64,000 nucleotides of DNA from Microvelia longipes (Eukaryota > Arthropoda > Insecta > Hemiptera > Veliidae). The notes beneath the pieces are model-generated. The model saw only the letters and a program-made list of their open reading frames with translations. It was not told where the DNA came from and did not search any database. The DNA lies in NCBI GenBank assembly GCA_018340805.1, contig JACMZG010001908.1, positions 15,169,920-15,233,919 of the forward strand, in the 5' to 3' direction. A program made the translations under genes and the position numbers. This document shows, in pieces, positions 34,663-47,915 of this stretch (position 1 is its first letter; the number at the start of each line of letters is the position of its first letter).

Positions 34663-34734
34663 TTCCCTGACCGGGAGTCGAACCCGGGCCGCCTGGGTGA
34701 GAGCCAGGAATCCTAACCGCTAGACCATCAGGGA
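34663..34734 (-). tRNA. tRNA-Glu-CTC: tRNA-Glu(CTC) copy 25
   Basis: Intact; the upstream TATA-like stretch near 34765 is shortened (ATAAATTTTC), which could affect this copy. Confidence 0.97.
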
Positions 34735-35068
34735 TTGATAATTTTACAAGAATCAATGTATAAATTTTCAATTTTAGTTGTTTGTTTAGTAAACATTTTC
34801 AAAGACGGATGACAAATGTTTACGTAAAATGTTTTCTTTTTTCAGTTTTACCTACACGTAATTTTCGTTTTCAAATTACCATCAATTTCACACATGTCTG
34901 TCTCGTAATTTTGATTTTATAAATAATTTCAAATGATAAACAGTATTTTGATTTTAATACAAGTTGTGTAATTTGATTTTGAGTTATGAATAATAATTTT
35001 TCATCAAATACCAACTTTTACATTGTTGTCATGTTGATATAGTAAAAAATTGCAATTGAAAAAAAATA

Positions 35069-35140
35069 TTCCCTGACCGGGAGTCGAACCCGGGCCGCCT
35101 GGGTGAGAGCCAGGAATCCTAACCGCTAGACCATCAGGGA
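35069..35140 (-). tRNA. tRNA-Glu-CTC: tRNA-Glu(CTC) copy 26
   Basis: Intact. Confidence 0.97.
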
Positions 35141-35477
35141 TTGATAATTTTACAAGAATCAATGTATAAATTATTTTCAATTTTAGTTGTTTGTTTAGTA
35201 AACATTTTCAAAGACGGATGACAAATGTTTACGTAAAATGTTTTCTTTTTTCAGTTTTACCTACACGTAATTTTCGTTTTCAAATTACCATCAATTTCAC
35301 ACATGTCTGTCTCGTAATTTTGATTTTATAAATAATTTCAAATGATAAACAGTATTTTGATTTTAATACAAGTTGTGTAATTTGATTTTGAGTTATGAAT
35401 AATAATTTTTCATCAAATACCAACTTTTACATTGTTGTCATGTTGATATAGTAAAAAATTGCAATTGAAAAAAAATA

Positions 35478-35549
35478 TTCCCTGACCGGGAGTCGAACCC
35501 GGGCCGCCTGGGTGAGAGCCAGGAATCCTAACCGCTAGACCATCAGGGA
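35478..35549 (-). tRNA. tRNA-Glu-CTC: tRNA-Glu(CTC) copy 27
   Basis: Intact. Confidence 0.97.
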
Positions 35550-35887
35550 TTGATAATTTTACAAGAATCAATGTATAAATTATTTTCAATTTTAGTTGTT
35601 TGTTTAGTAAACATTTTCAAAGACGGATGACAAATGTTTACGTAAAATGTTTTCTTTTTTCAGTTTTACCTACACGTAATTTTCGTTTTCAAATTACCAT
35701 CAATTTTCACACATGTCTGTCTCGTAATTTTGATTTTATAAATAATTTCAAATGATAAACAGTATTTTGATTTTAATACAAGTTGTGTAATTTGATTTTG
35801 AGTTATGAATAATAATTTTTCATCAAATACCAACTTTTACATTGTTGTCATGTTGATATAGTAAAAAATTGCAATTGAAAAAAAATA

Positions 35888-35959
35888 TTCCCTGACCGGG
35901 AGTCGAACCCGGGCCGCCTGGGTGAGAGCCAGGAATCCTAACCGCTAGACCATCAGGGA
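35888..35959 (-). tRNA. tRNA-Glu-CTC: tRNA-Glu(CTC) copy 28
   Basis: Intact; left spacer has the CAATTTTCACAC variant (extra T near 35705) shared with copy 29. Confidence 0.97.
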
Positions 35960-36293
35960 TTGATAATTTTACAAGAATCAATGTATAAATTATTTTCAAT
36001 TTTAGTTGTTTGTTTAGTAAACATTTTCAAAGACGGATGACAAATGTTTACGTAAAATGTTTTCTTTTTTCAGTTTTACCTACACGTATTTTCGTTTTCA
36101 AATTACCATCAATTTTCACACATGTCTGTCTCGTAATTTTGATTTTATAAATAATTTCAAATGATAAACAGTATTTTGATTTTAATACAAGTTGTGTAAT
36201 TTGATTTTGAGTTATGATAATAATTTTTCATCAAATACCAACTTTTACATTGTTGTCATGTTGATAGTAAAAAATTGCAATTGAAAAAAAATA

Positions 36294-36365
36294 TTCCCTG
36301 ACCGGGAGTCGAACCCGGGCCGCCTGGGTGAGAGCCAGGAATCCTAACCGCTAGACCATCAGGGA
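36294..36365 (-). tRNA. tRNA-Glu-CTC: tRNA-Glu(CTC) copy 29
   Basis: Intact; left spacer carries both the CACGTATTTTCG and the CAATTTTCACAC variants. Confidence 0.97.
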
Positions 36366-36698
36366 TTGATAATTTTACAAGAATCAATGTATAAATTATT
36401 TTCAATTTTAGTTGTTTGTTTAAACATTTTCAAAGACGGATGACAAATGTTTACGTAAAATGTTTTCTTTTTTCAGTTTTACCTACACGTAATTTTCGTT
36501 TTCAAATTACCATCAATTTCACACATGTCTGTCTCGTAATTTTGATTTTATAAATAATTTCAAATGATAAACAGTATTTTGATTTTAATACAAGTTGTGT
36601 AATTTGATTTTGAGTTATGAATAATAATTTTTCATCAAATACAACTTTTACATTGTTGTCATGTTGATATAGTAAAAAATTGCAATTGAAAAAAAATA

Positions 36699-36770
36699 TT
36701 CCCTGACCGGGAGTCGAACCCGGGCCGCCTGGGTGAGAGCCAGGAATCCTAACCGCTAGACCATCAGGGA
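36699..36770 (-). tRNA. tRNA-Glu-CTC: tRNA-Glu(CTC) copy 30
   Basis: Intact; left spacer lacks the AGT of TTTAGTAAAC near 36421, breaking the forkhead-like palindrome upstream of copy 29. Confidence 0.97.
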
Positions 36771-37104
36771 TTGATAATTTTAAGAATCAATGTATAAATT
36801 ATTTTCAATTTTAGTTGTTTGTTTAGTAAACATTTTCAAAGACGGATGACAAATGTTTACGTAAAATGTTTTCTTTTTTCAGTTTTACCTACACGTAATT
36901 TTCGTTTTCAAATTACCATCAATTTCACACATGTCTGTCTCGTAATTTTGATTTTATAAATAATTTCAAATGATAAACAGTATTTTGATTTTAATACAAG
37001 TTGTGTAATTTGATTTTGAGTTATGAATAATAATTTTTCATCAAATACCAACTTTTACATTGTTGTCATGTTGATATAGTAAAAAATTGCAATTGAAAAA
37101 AATA

Positions 37105-37176
37105 TTCCCTGACCGGGAGTCGAACCCGGGCCGCCTGGGTGAGAGCCAGGAATCCTAACCGCTAGACCATCAGGGA
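37105..37176 (-). tRNA. tRNA-Glu-CTC: tRNA-Glu(CTC) copy 31
   Basis: Intact. Confidence 0.97.
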
Positions 37177-37507
37177 TTGATAATTTTACAAGAATCAATG
37201 TATAAATTATTTTCAATTTTAGTTGTTTGTTTAGTAAACATTTTCAAAGACGGATGACAATGTTTACGTAAAATTTTCTTTTTTCAGTTTTACCTACACG
37301 TAATTTTCGTTTTCAAATTACCATCAATTTCACACATGTCTGTCTCGTAATTTTGATTTTATAAATAATTTCAAATGATAAACAGTATTTTGATTTTACA
37401 AGTTGTGTAATTTGATTTTGAGTTATGAATAATAATTTTTCATCAAATACCAACTTTTACATTGTTGTCATGTTGATATAGTAAAAAATTGCAATTGAAA
37501 AAAAATA

Positions 37508-37579
37508 TTCCCTGACCGGGAGTCGAACCCGGGCCGCCTGGGTGAGAGCCAGGAATCCTAACCGCTAGACCATCAGGGA
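37508..37579 (-). tRNA. tRNA-Glu-CTC: tRNA-Glu(CTC) copy 32
   Basis: Intact; shortest spacing in the block (403 bp), with several small deletions in the left spacer. Confidence 0.97.
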
Positions 37580-37917
37580 TTGATAATTTTACAAGAATCA
37601 ATGTATAAATTATTTTCAATTTTAGTTGTTTGTTTAGTAAACATTTTCAAAGACGGATGACAAATGTTTACGTAAAATGTTTTCTTTTTTCAGTTTTACC
37701 TACACGTAATTTTCGTTTTCAAATTACCATCAATTTCACACATGTCTGTCTCGTAATTTTGATTTTATAAATAATTTCAAATGATAAACAGTATTTTGAT
37801 TTTAATACAAGTTGTGTAATTTGATTTTGAGTTATGAATAATAATTTTTCATCAAATACCAACTTTTACATTGTTGTCATGTTGATATAGTAAAAAATTG
37901 CAATTGAAAAAAAAATA

Positions 37918-37989
37918 TTCCCTGACCGGGAGTCGAACCCGGGCCGCCTGGGTGAGAGCCAGGAATCCTAACCGCTAGACCATCAGGGA
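37918..37989 (-). tRNA. tRNA-Glu-CTC: tRNA-Glu(CTC) copy 33
   Basis: Intact; its terminator T run has one extra T. Confidence 0.97.
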
Positions 37990-38326
37990 TTGATAATTTT
38001 ACAAGAATCAATGTATAAATTATTTTCAATTTTAGTTGTTTGTTTAGTAAACATTTTCAAAGACGGATGACAAATGTTTACGTAAAATGTTTTCTTTTTT
38101 CAGTTTTACCTACACGTAATTTTCGTTTTCAAATTACCATCAATTTCACACATGTCTGTCTCGTAATTTTGATTTTATAAATAATTTCAAATGATAAACA
38201 GTATTTTGATTTTAATACAAGTTGTGTAATTTGATTTTGAGTTATGAATAATAATTTTTCATCAAATACCAACTTTTACATTGTTGTCATGTTGATATAG
38301 TAAAAAATTGCAATTGAAAAAAAATA

Positions 38327-38398
38327 TTCCCTGACCGGGAGTCGAACCCGGGCCGCCTGGGTGAGAGCCAGGAATCCTAACCGCTAGACCATCAGGGA
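38327..38398 (-). tRNA. tRNA-Glu-CTC: tRNA-Glu(CTC) copy 34
   Basis: Intact. Confidence 0.97.
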
Positions 38399-38733
38399 TT
38401 GATAATTTTACAAGAATCAATGTATAAATTATTTTCAATTTTAGTTGTTTGTTTAGTAAACATTTTCAAAGACGGATGACAAATGTTTACGTAAAATGTT
38501 TTCTTTTTTCAGTTTTACCTACACGTATTTTCGTTTTCAAATTACCATCAATTTCACACATGTCTGTCTCGTAATTTTGATTTTATAAATAATTTCAAAT
38601 GATAAACAGTATTTTGATTTTAATACAAGTTGTGTAATTTGATTTTGAGTTATGAATAATAATTTTTCATCAAATACCAACTTTTACATTGTTGTCATGT
38701 TGATATAGTAAAAAATTGCAATTGAAAAAAATA

Positions 38734-38805
38734 TTCCCTGACCGGGAGTCGAACCCGGGCCGCCTGGGTGAGAGCCAGGAATCCTAACCGCTAGACCATC
38801 AGGGA
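38734..38805 (-). tRNA. tRNA-Glu-CTC: tRNA-Glu(CTC) copy 35
   Basis: Intact; the terminator T run is one shorter than usual and the left spacer has the CACGTATTTTCG variant. Confidence 0.97.
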
Positions 38806-39142
38806 TTGATAATTTTACAAGAATCAATGTATAAATTATTTTCAATTTTAGTTGTTTGTTTAGTAAACATTTTCAAAGACGGATGACAAATGTTTACGTA
38901 AAATGTTTTCTTTTTTCAGTTTTACCTACACGTAATTTTCGTTTTCAAATTACCATCAATTTCACACATGTCTGTCTCGTAATTTTGATTTTATAAATAA
39001 TTTCAAATGATAAACAGTATTTTGATTTTAATACAAGTTGTGTAATTTGATTTTGAGTTATGAATAATAATTTTTCATCAAATACCAACTTTTACATTGT
39101 TGTCATGTTGATATAGTAAAAAATTGCAATTGAAAAAAAATA

Positions 39143-39214
39143 TTCCCTGACCGGGAGTCGAACCCGGGCCGCCTGGGTGAGAGCCAGGAATCCTAACCGC
39201 TAGACCATCAGGGA
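39143..39214 (-). tRNA. tRNA-Glu-CTC: tRNA-Glu(CTC) copy 36
   Basis: Intact. Confidence 0.97.
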
Positions 39215-39551
39215 TTGATAATTTTACAAGAATCAATGTATAAATTATTTTCAATTTTAGTTGTTTGTTTAGTAAACATTTTCAAAGACGGATGACAAAT
39301 GTTTACGTAAAATGTTTTCTTTTTTCAGTTTTACCTACACGTAATTTTCGTTTTCAAATTACCATCAATTTCACACATGTCTGTCTCGTAATTTTGATTT
39401 TATAAATAATTTCAAATGATAAACAGTATTTTGATTTTAATACAAGTTGTGTAATTTGATTTTGAGTTATGAATAATAATTTTTCATCAAATACCAACTT
39501 TTACATTGTTGTCATGTTGATATAGTAAAAAATTGCAATTGAAAAAAAATA

Positions 39552-39623
39552 TTCCCTGACCGGGAGTCGAACCCGGGCCGCCTGGGTGAGAGCCAGGAAT
39601 CCTAACCGCTAGACCATCAGGGA
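39552..39623 (-). tRNA. tRNA-Glu-CTC: tRNA-Glu(CTC) copy 37
   Basis: Intact. Confidence 0.97.
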
Positions 39624-39960
39624 TTGATAATTTTACAAGAATCAATGTATAAATTATTTTCAATTTTAGTTGTTTGTTTAGTAAACATTTTCAAAGACGG
39701 ATGACAAATGTTTACGTAAAATGTTTTCTTTTTTCAGTTTTACCTACACGTAATTTTCGTTTTCAAATTACCATCAATTTCACACATGTCTGTCTCGTAA
39801 TTTTGATTTTATAAATAATTTCAAATGATAAACAGTATTTTGATTTTAATACAAGTTGTGTAATTTGATTTTGAGTTATGAATAATAATTTTTCATCAAA
39901 TACCAACTTTTACATTGTTGTCATGTTGATATAGTAAAAAATTGCAATTGAAAAAAAATA

Positions 39961-40032
39961 TTCCCTGACCGGGAGTCGAACCCGGGCCGCCTGGGTGAGA
40001 GCCAGGAATCCTAACCGCTAGACCATCAGGGA
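39961..40032 (-). tRNA. tRNA-Glu-CTC: tRNA-Glu(CTC) copy 38
   Basis: Intact. Confidence 0.97.
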
Positions 40033-40369
40033 TTGATAATTTTACAAGAATCAATGTATAAATTATTTTCAATTTTAGTTGTTTGTTTAGTAAACATTTT
40101 CAAAGACGGATGACAAATGTTTACGTAAAATGTTTTCTTTTTTCAGTTTTACCTACACGTAATTTTCGTTTTCAAATTACCATCAATTTCACACATGTCT
40201 GTCTCGTAATTTTGATTTTATAAATAATTTCAAATGATAAACAGTATTTTGATTTTAATACAAGTTGTGTAATTTGATTTTGAGTTATGAATAATAATTT
40301 TTCATCAAATACCAACTTTTACATTGTTGTCATGTTGATATAGTAAAAAATTGCAATTGAAAAAAAATA

Positions 40370-40441
40370 TTCCCTGACCGGGAGTCGAACCCGGGCCGCC
40401 TGGGTGAGAGCCAGGAATCCTAACCGCTAGACCATCAGGGA
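40370..40441 (-). tRNA. tRNA-Glu-CTC: tRNA-Glu(CTC) copy 39
   Basis: Intact. Confidence 0.97.
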
Positions 40442-40777
40442 TTGATAATTTTACAAGAATCAATGTATAAATTATTTTCAATTTTAGTTGTTTGTTTAGT
40501 AAACATTTTCAAAGACGGATGACAAATGTTTACGTAAAATGTTTTCTTTTTTCAGTTTTACCTACACGTAATTTTCGTTTTCAAATTACCATCAATTTCA
40601 CACATGTCTGTCTCGTAATTTTGATTTTATAAATAATTTCAAATGATAAACAGTATTTTGATTTTAATACAAGTTGTGTAATTTGATTTTGAGTTATGAA
40701 TAATAATTTTTCATCAAATACCAACTTTTACATTGTTGTCATGTTGATATAGTAAAAAATTGCAATTGAAAAAAATA

Positions 40778-40849
40778 TTCCCTGACCGGGAGTCGAACCC
40801 GGGCCGCCTGGGTGAGAGCCAGGAATCCTAACCGCTAGACCATCAGGGA
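40778..40849 (-). tRNA. tRNA-Glu-CTC: tRNA-Glu(CTC) copy 40
   Basis: Intact; the terminator T run is one shorter than usual, as in copy 35. Confidence 0.97.
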
Positions 40850-41186
40850 TTGATAATTTTACAAGAATCAATGTATAAATTATTTTCAATTTTAGTTGTT
40901 TGTTTAGTAAACATTTTCAAAGACGGATGACAAATGTTTACGTAAAATGTTTTCTTTTTTCAGTTTTACCTACACGTAATTTTCGTTTTCAAATTACCAT
41001 CAATTTCACACATGTCTGTCTCGTAATTTTGATTTTATAAATAATTTCAAATGATAAACAGTATTTTGATTTTAATACAAGTTGTGTAATTTGATTTTGA
41101 GTTATGAATAATAATTTTTCATCAAATACCAACTTTTACATTGTTGTCATGTTGATATAGTAAAAAATTGCAATTGAAAAAAAATA

Positions 41187-41258
41187 TTCCCTGACCGGGA
41201 GTCGAACCCGGGCCGCCTGGGTGAGAGCCAGGAATCCTAACCGCTAGACCATCAGGGA
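41187..41258 (-). tRNA. tRNA-Glu-CTC: tRNA-Glu(CTC) copy 41
   Basis: Intact; last copy before the gap. The next would fall at about 41596, inside the N run. Confidence 0.97.
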
Positions 41259-41537
41259 TTGATAATTTTACAAGAATCAATGTATAAATTATTTTCAATT
41301 TTAGTTGTTTGTTTAGTAAACATTTTCAAAGACGGATGACAAATGTTTACGTAAAATGTTTTCTTTTTTCAGTTTTACCTACACGTAATTTTCGTTTTCA
41401 AATTACCATCAATTTCACACATGTCTGTCTCGTAATTTTGATTTTATAAATAATTTCAAATGATAAACAGTATTTTGATTTTAATACAAGTTGTGTAATT
41501 TGATTTTGAGTTATGAATAATAATTTTTCATCAAATA

Positions 41538-41671
41538 NNNNNNNNNNNNNNNNNNNNNNNNNNNNNNNNNNNNNNNNNNNNNNNNNNNNNNNNNNNNNNN
41601 NNNNNNNNNNNNNNNNNNNNNNNNNNNNNNNNNNNNNNNNNNNNNNNNNNNNNNNNNNNNNNNNNNNNNNN
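41538..41671. other. Assembly gap (134 N) at the array's right edge
   Basis: An estimated-size gap. It cuts the last array unit and separates it from unrelated, GC-richer sequence. More array units may be collapsed here. Confidence 0.99.
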
Positions 41672-41816
41672 CTGGGATTCGACTGAATAGCCACAAGCAA
41701 GATTGGACACCGGCCTGGGTGCCGTATCCCCGTTTGCCCAAGTCCAGCGGAGCTAAGCTGTACTCCGTCTTGTGATTCAAAGAAACGGCTATCTTATCCT
41801 TGATCTTCATCACTGA
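41672..41816 (-). CDS. Exon-like fragment of unknown protein, cut by gap
   Basis: On the minus strand, 41813 to 41672 is open from an ATG (MMKIKDKIAV...) through about 47 residues into the gap. The segment is near 50% GC amid DNA of about 25-30% GC. The residues look protein-like: mixed charge, a GKRGYGTQAG segment and a C-terminal CLWLF patch. An AG precedes the ATG (CGTCAG|TGATG), so it could be an internal exon. I do not recognise the family. The opposite strand is a less likely reading. Confidence 0.4.
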
Positions 41817-43340
41817 CGTTATTGGTTCTGGACCTTACTAATAAACAATATTCTCATCTATCATAATGTGACCTGGTGTGATTACGATTGTTAATCTCTA
41901 CACATGTTAAATGACGTTATTAACCCTAAAATTCATTTTTCTTTAATAACTGCTTGTAAGATTTATCGAAAACTGCCTAGGAAATAATTTCACTAACATT
42001 TGAACAATACCGAAATTTTTTTGTGCTAACTAAGATAAAATTAAACAAAAGAAAAAAGTAAATTAAACTTAATTTAAACTCGATAAGTAAATAATCCAAA
42101 ATTCATTAAACAAATTAAATTAAAATAATTACATTAGATGCCATCTAAATTAAATTCAAAAAATTATTTAAAAAAAAAATGGAAATAAGTAGAGCAAATC
42201 AAAAATACATTAAATCCATAAAAAATGAATTAATTTAAAATGACCTAATTTAAAATTTAACTAATAAGTAAAAATCCGATAAAAAACCAAAATGAATTAT
42301 AAAAACTAAACTAAATTAAGATGCCGTTGAATTAATTAACGGAAATTCAGAATTTTAAAATACAAGTAAATAAATAAAAATTAAATTAAAATCAAATCAG
42401 AGTTAAAAATTAAATTCCAACAAATAAAATAACCAAATGCAGACATGAATAAAGGAATTGATTTTAATTCAAATAAAATAGATAAATAAGGAACAAACAA
42501 TGAACCGTATTAAATTGTCACTTGCTATTCCCTATCTAATAACTATAATATTTTTATACTTATCTTCAACTAAAAATATTTAAAATAATTAAAATAAATA
42601 AACTAAAAGTTAAGTAAAATTAAGTTAACTATGAAACTAAATTTAAAAAAAATAAAATTAAAATCAAAATAATTAAATTAGAACACTATATAATTAAAAT
42701 TCAAATTGAAATTAAATAATCACATTTGCGTAACCACGGTGATTTACACACCAATGACCTTTTGCCACACACCTACAATATCTTCATGTACAGTTCAACT
42801 GCATTCTTAACCACAGACACCACTCTCTGCCTAGTTTCAAATTGCTTTCATTTTATTGACATTGTGTGTTACAAGAATTTGTAAATTGAATGGAATTTCT
42901 GCAAGATCTATGTTGGCTAGTAAGTGTTTCATTTAATTCATTTCATTACTTCCACTTTATTATTTACGAATATTATCCATTACTAAATAACTACAATTAA
43001 ATTAATGACTAGGTTAAAATAAAGTGTTAACGAGAATCAAAATGGAATAAACCCAAAATAAAATCAATCGAATTTCCACTATTCACCGGCAATTAACTAA
43101 ATGAATGACTGGATAATGAACTAACCAAAATTATGATACATAGAACTGAAGTTCTTATAATTAATTCAAACTCTGGAAATAAATAGGATTTAAATAGAAT
43201 AACGGTAACTAAATTGAAATGGAAGATATATTAAAATAATTTACTTAAATTTAATCTTTATATTTACTCGTAAAATAAATCAAAAACATAAATAAATTAA
43301 ATAAAATAATCCAAGTTAAGTAGATAGAAGTGAGGAGTCT
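41817..43340. other. Very AT-rich gene-free block
   Basis: From about 42000 to 43330 the plus strand is dominated by AAATTAAA-like words with hardly any G or C, though without a fixed period. A less biased island occurs around 42720-42900. No coding or RNA signal. Ends in an 11-G run at 43347. Confidence 0.6.
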
Positions 43341-43359
43341 GCACAAGGGGGGGGGGGTC

Positions 43360-43537
43360 AACCCCCGTTGCCATGGCAACCGTTACCATGCAACCGATAA
43401 GTAGGTCAAGGTCGTTGCCATGGCAACCGCCTTAGCAACGGTATCTAGGTCACCGTTACCATGGCAACCAGGAAAAGTAGGTCAAGGTCGTTGCTATGGT
43501 CAAAAAATAGGGTCATGGTCAAAAAAGTAGGTCACAC
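43360..43537. promoter_or_regulatory. Cluster of RFX X-box-like palindromes
   Basis: Three matches to the X-box consensus GTNRCC-N(0-3)-RGYAAC: GTTGCCATGGCAAC at 43367-43380 and 43414-43427, and GTTACCATGGCAAC at 43455-43468. Partial sites lie at 43382, about 43430 and 43490. TCAAGGTCG (nuclear-receptor monomer-like) occurs at 43406 and 43482, just before X-box copies. The units form a loose tandem repeat of AGTAGGTCAAGGTC plus X-box. Whether it regulates the small gene about 700 bp away, on whose 3' side it lies, is unknown; it may be only a repeat. Confidence 0.5.
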
Positions 43538-43644
43538 TTTTTTTTAATTTTTTTTTTTTAATTTTTTTTTTTTTTTTTTTTTTCTTTTTTTAATTTTTTT
43601 TGGGGTGTATGTTGTGTGTGTGCGCGTATGCTGACTCAGTCAAC

Positions 43645-43915
43645 ACTAGCTCACGCAATGAGTACTAACGAGGCCTTAACATGCTTCACAATATTAAATA
43701 ATAAAAATTTAACGCTCACGCAATGAGTACTAACGAGGCCTTAAGTGCTGCAAAAATATTACCAATAATAAAATTTAAAATTTAACGCTCACGCTATGAG
43801 TACTAACGAGGCCTAATGCTTCTATTAATAATAATAAAATTTATAGCTCACGCCTAACGAGGCCCTAAGTTGTTGCAAAAATATTACCAATAATAAAATT
43901 TAACGCTCAAACCAA
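43645..43915. repeat. Minisatellite, four ~70-bp units
   Basis: Each unit carries GCTCACGCAATGAGTACTAA followed by CGAGGCC and then an AT-rich filler with AATAATAAAATTTA. The fourth copy lacks the AATGAGTAC part. A canonical AP-1 word TGACTCA lies just before it at about 43631. Confidence 0.8.
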
Positions 43916-44201
43916 ATTAAAATGTAAATGTCTGGAAATTAGTCAAATAATTCACTATTACTTTAATTTAAAAACCATTATGAAAATTTATGAAATCTGT
44001 TATTATAATGTTCAAAAGACAATAAAAAAATTTAAAATATTTATTTATATTAAAAAGTCCACTATTATCGTATTTCATCGTCTTCAATTGTCAGATGGTT
44101 GAAACGACAAACTAAAAAAAAAAAAATATTAAAGTTGTTTATTTTACTAATATTATTACTTAAATCTCCAATTTCTCCATCTCGATGTAAATCGCATCCT
44201 T

Positions 44202-44900
44202 TCACCTGCGTAATGCATCCAACACTATTTGGAGATTAAATAATTTTTGTTGTTGAACTGATTCTCTGGGATCATATGGTTTTTCTTCACTAAGTTTCTT
44301 CAACATATTTGCTGTTGTATTAACTAATGGAGTTGGCATTCTAAGTTTGAGAGCAATGGCCAAACCTTCGACTATTTTTGACACATTTGATGTGGTCCCC
44401 ATCGATAAGGAATTTGAGGTTCTCTTCGTATTTTTCTTTCTTGCAATAACATTTCTAACAATTGTACCTGCAAAAATTATAAAGATAATATTAAAATTAA
44501 TAATTTTCTTACTTGATTTAAAGCATGAATTCCCTTTTCAATATCCTTTTCTAGTAAATATCTGTATTCTATAATTTCCCAATCGCTTAGTCTTTCGAAT
44601 TTCTTCTGATGATATTCATGTTCTGGAATCGCTTTTCTTTTCCGAAACTAAATATCTGCAGTCACGTAAATATTTATCCATATTGTTGGCGAGAATCGAG
44701 TTGAGGTGGAATGGATACTTCATGGCTGTTTGTATTCCTCGATGATGTTGTTGCTCTTGTTGTTGGTTTGATAATTTTATCATATTTTCTCTTTCATCCG
44801 CAATCATTTTATTTTCAAAATCTTCCATATCAAAATCTTCCATATTTATTATCATCATTAAAATTATGGAAAAAAATGAATTATAACTCAGTTTATACAA
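44202..44900 (-). CDS. Small gene of unknown function, possible 45-nt intron, frame-disturbed
   Basis: Minus strand, start near 44900 or at the internal Met near 44840 (MEDFDMEDFENK), stop TGA at 44202. The first part (44616-44900) is Gln-rich (QQQEQQHH) and acidic. A frame change near 44645 in an A run leads to a charged helical stretch (KKFERLSDWEIIEYRYLLEK) down to 44513. A candidate intron, GTAAGA...TTTGCAG, spans 44468-44512. The last part reads SNVSKIVEGLAIALKLRMPT to DALRR, with two compensating frame slips near 44410-44440 at A5 and G4 runs. AATAAA lies about 57 nt past the stop. Protein-like composition survives across the frame slips, so sequencing error is more likely than decay. 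Family not recognised. Confidence 0.5.
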
Positions 44901-44919
44901 GTTTACCTAATCATTAATA

Positions 44920-47915
<2,996 letters not shown>

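Larger units (their letters stand above)
19597..41537 (-). repeat. Tandem tRNA-Glu(CTC) gene array, ~408-bp unit, interrupted by a retrotransposon
   Basis: Forty-one tRNA copies repeat head to tail with start-to-start spacing of 403-410 bp. Array DNA occupies 19597-23015 and 28305-41537; a gypsy element fills the gap between. Reading the minus strand, each unit holds the tRNA, then a T8 run a few bases after the discriminator (Pol III stop), then about 337 bp of AT-rich spacer. Upstream of each tRNA 5' end are a TATA-like ATAATTTATA about 25-35 bp away, TGTTTAGTAAACA, and the perfect palindrome TTTACGTAAA about 90 bp away. Spacers are as conserved as genes, showing whole-unit homogenisation. 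The array runs into a gap at 41538 with its last unit incomplete. Confidence 0.97.

Noticed and set aside
19597..41537. CRISPR-like or phage-type repeat array
   Set aside because: The repeat contains a eukaryotic tRNA gene with Pol III signals and spacers are identical, not variable.
43538..43605. Poly-T with AATT interruptions as a terminator
   Set aside because: No Pol III gene lies upstream on either strand; it is simple sequence.
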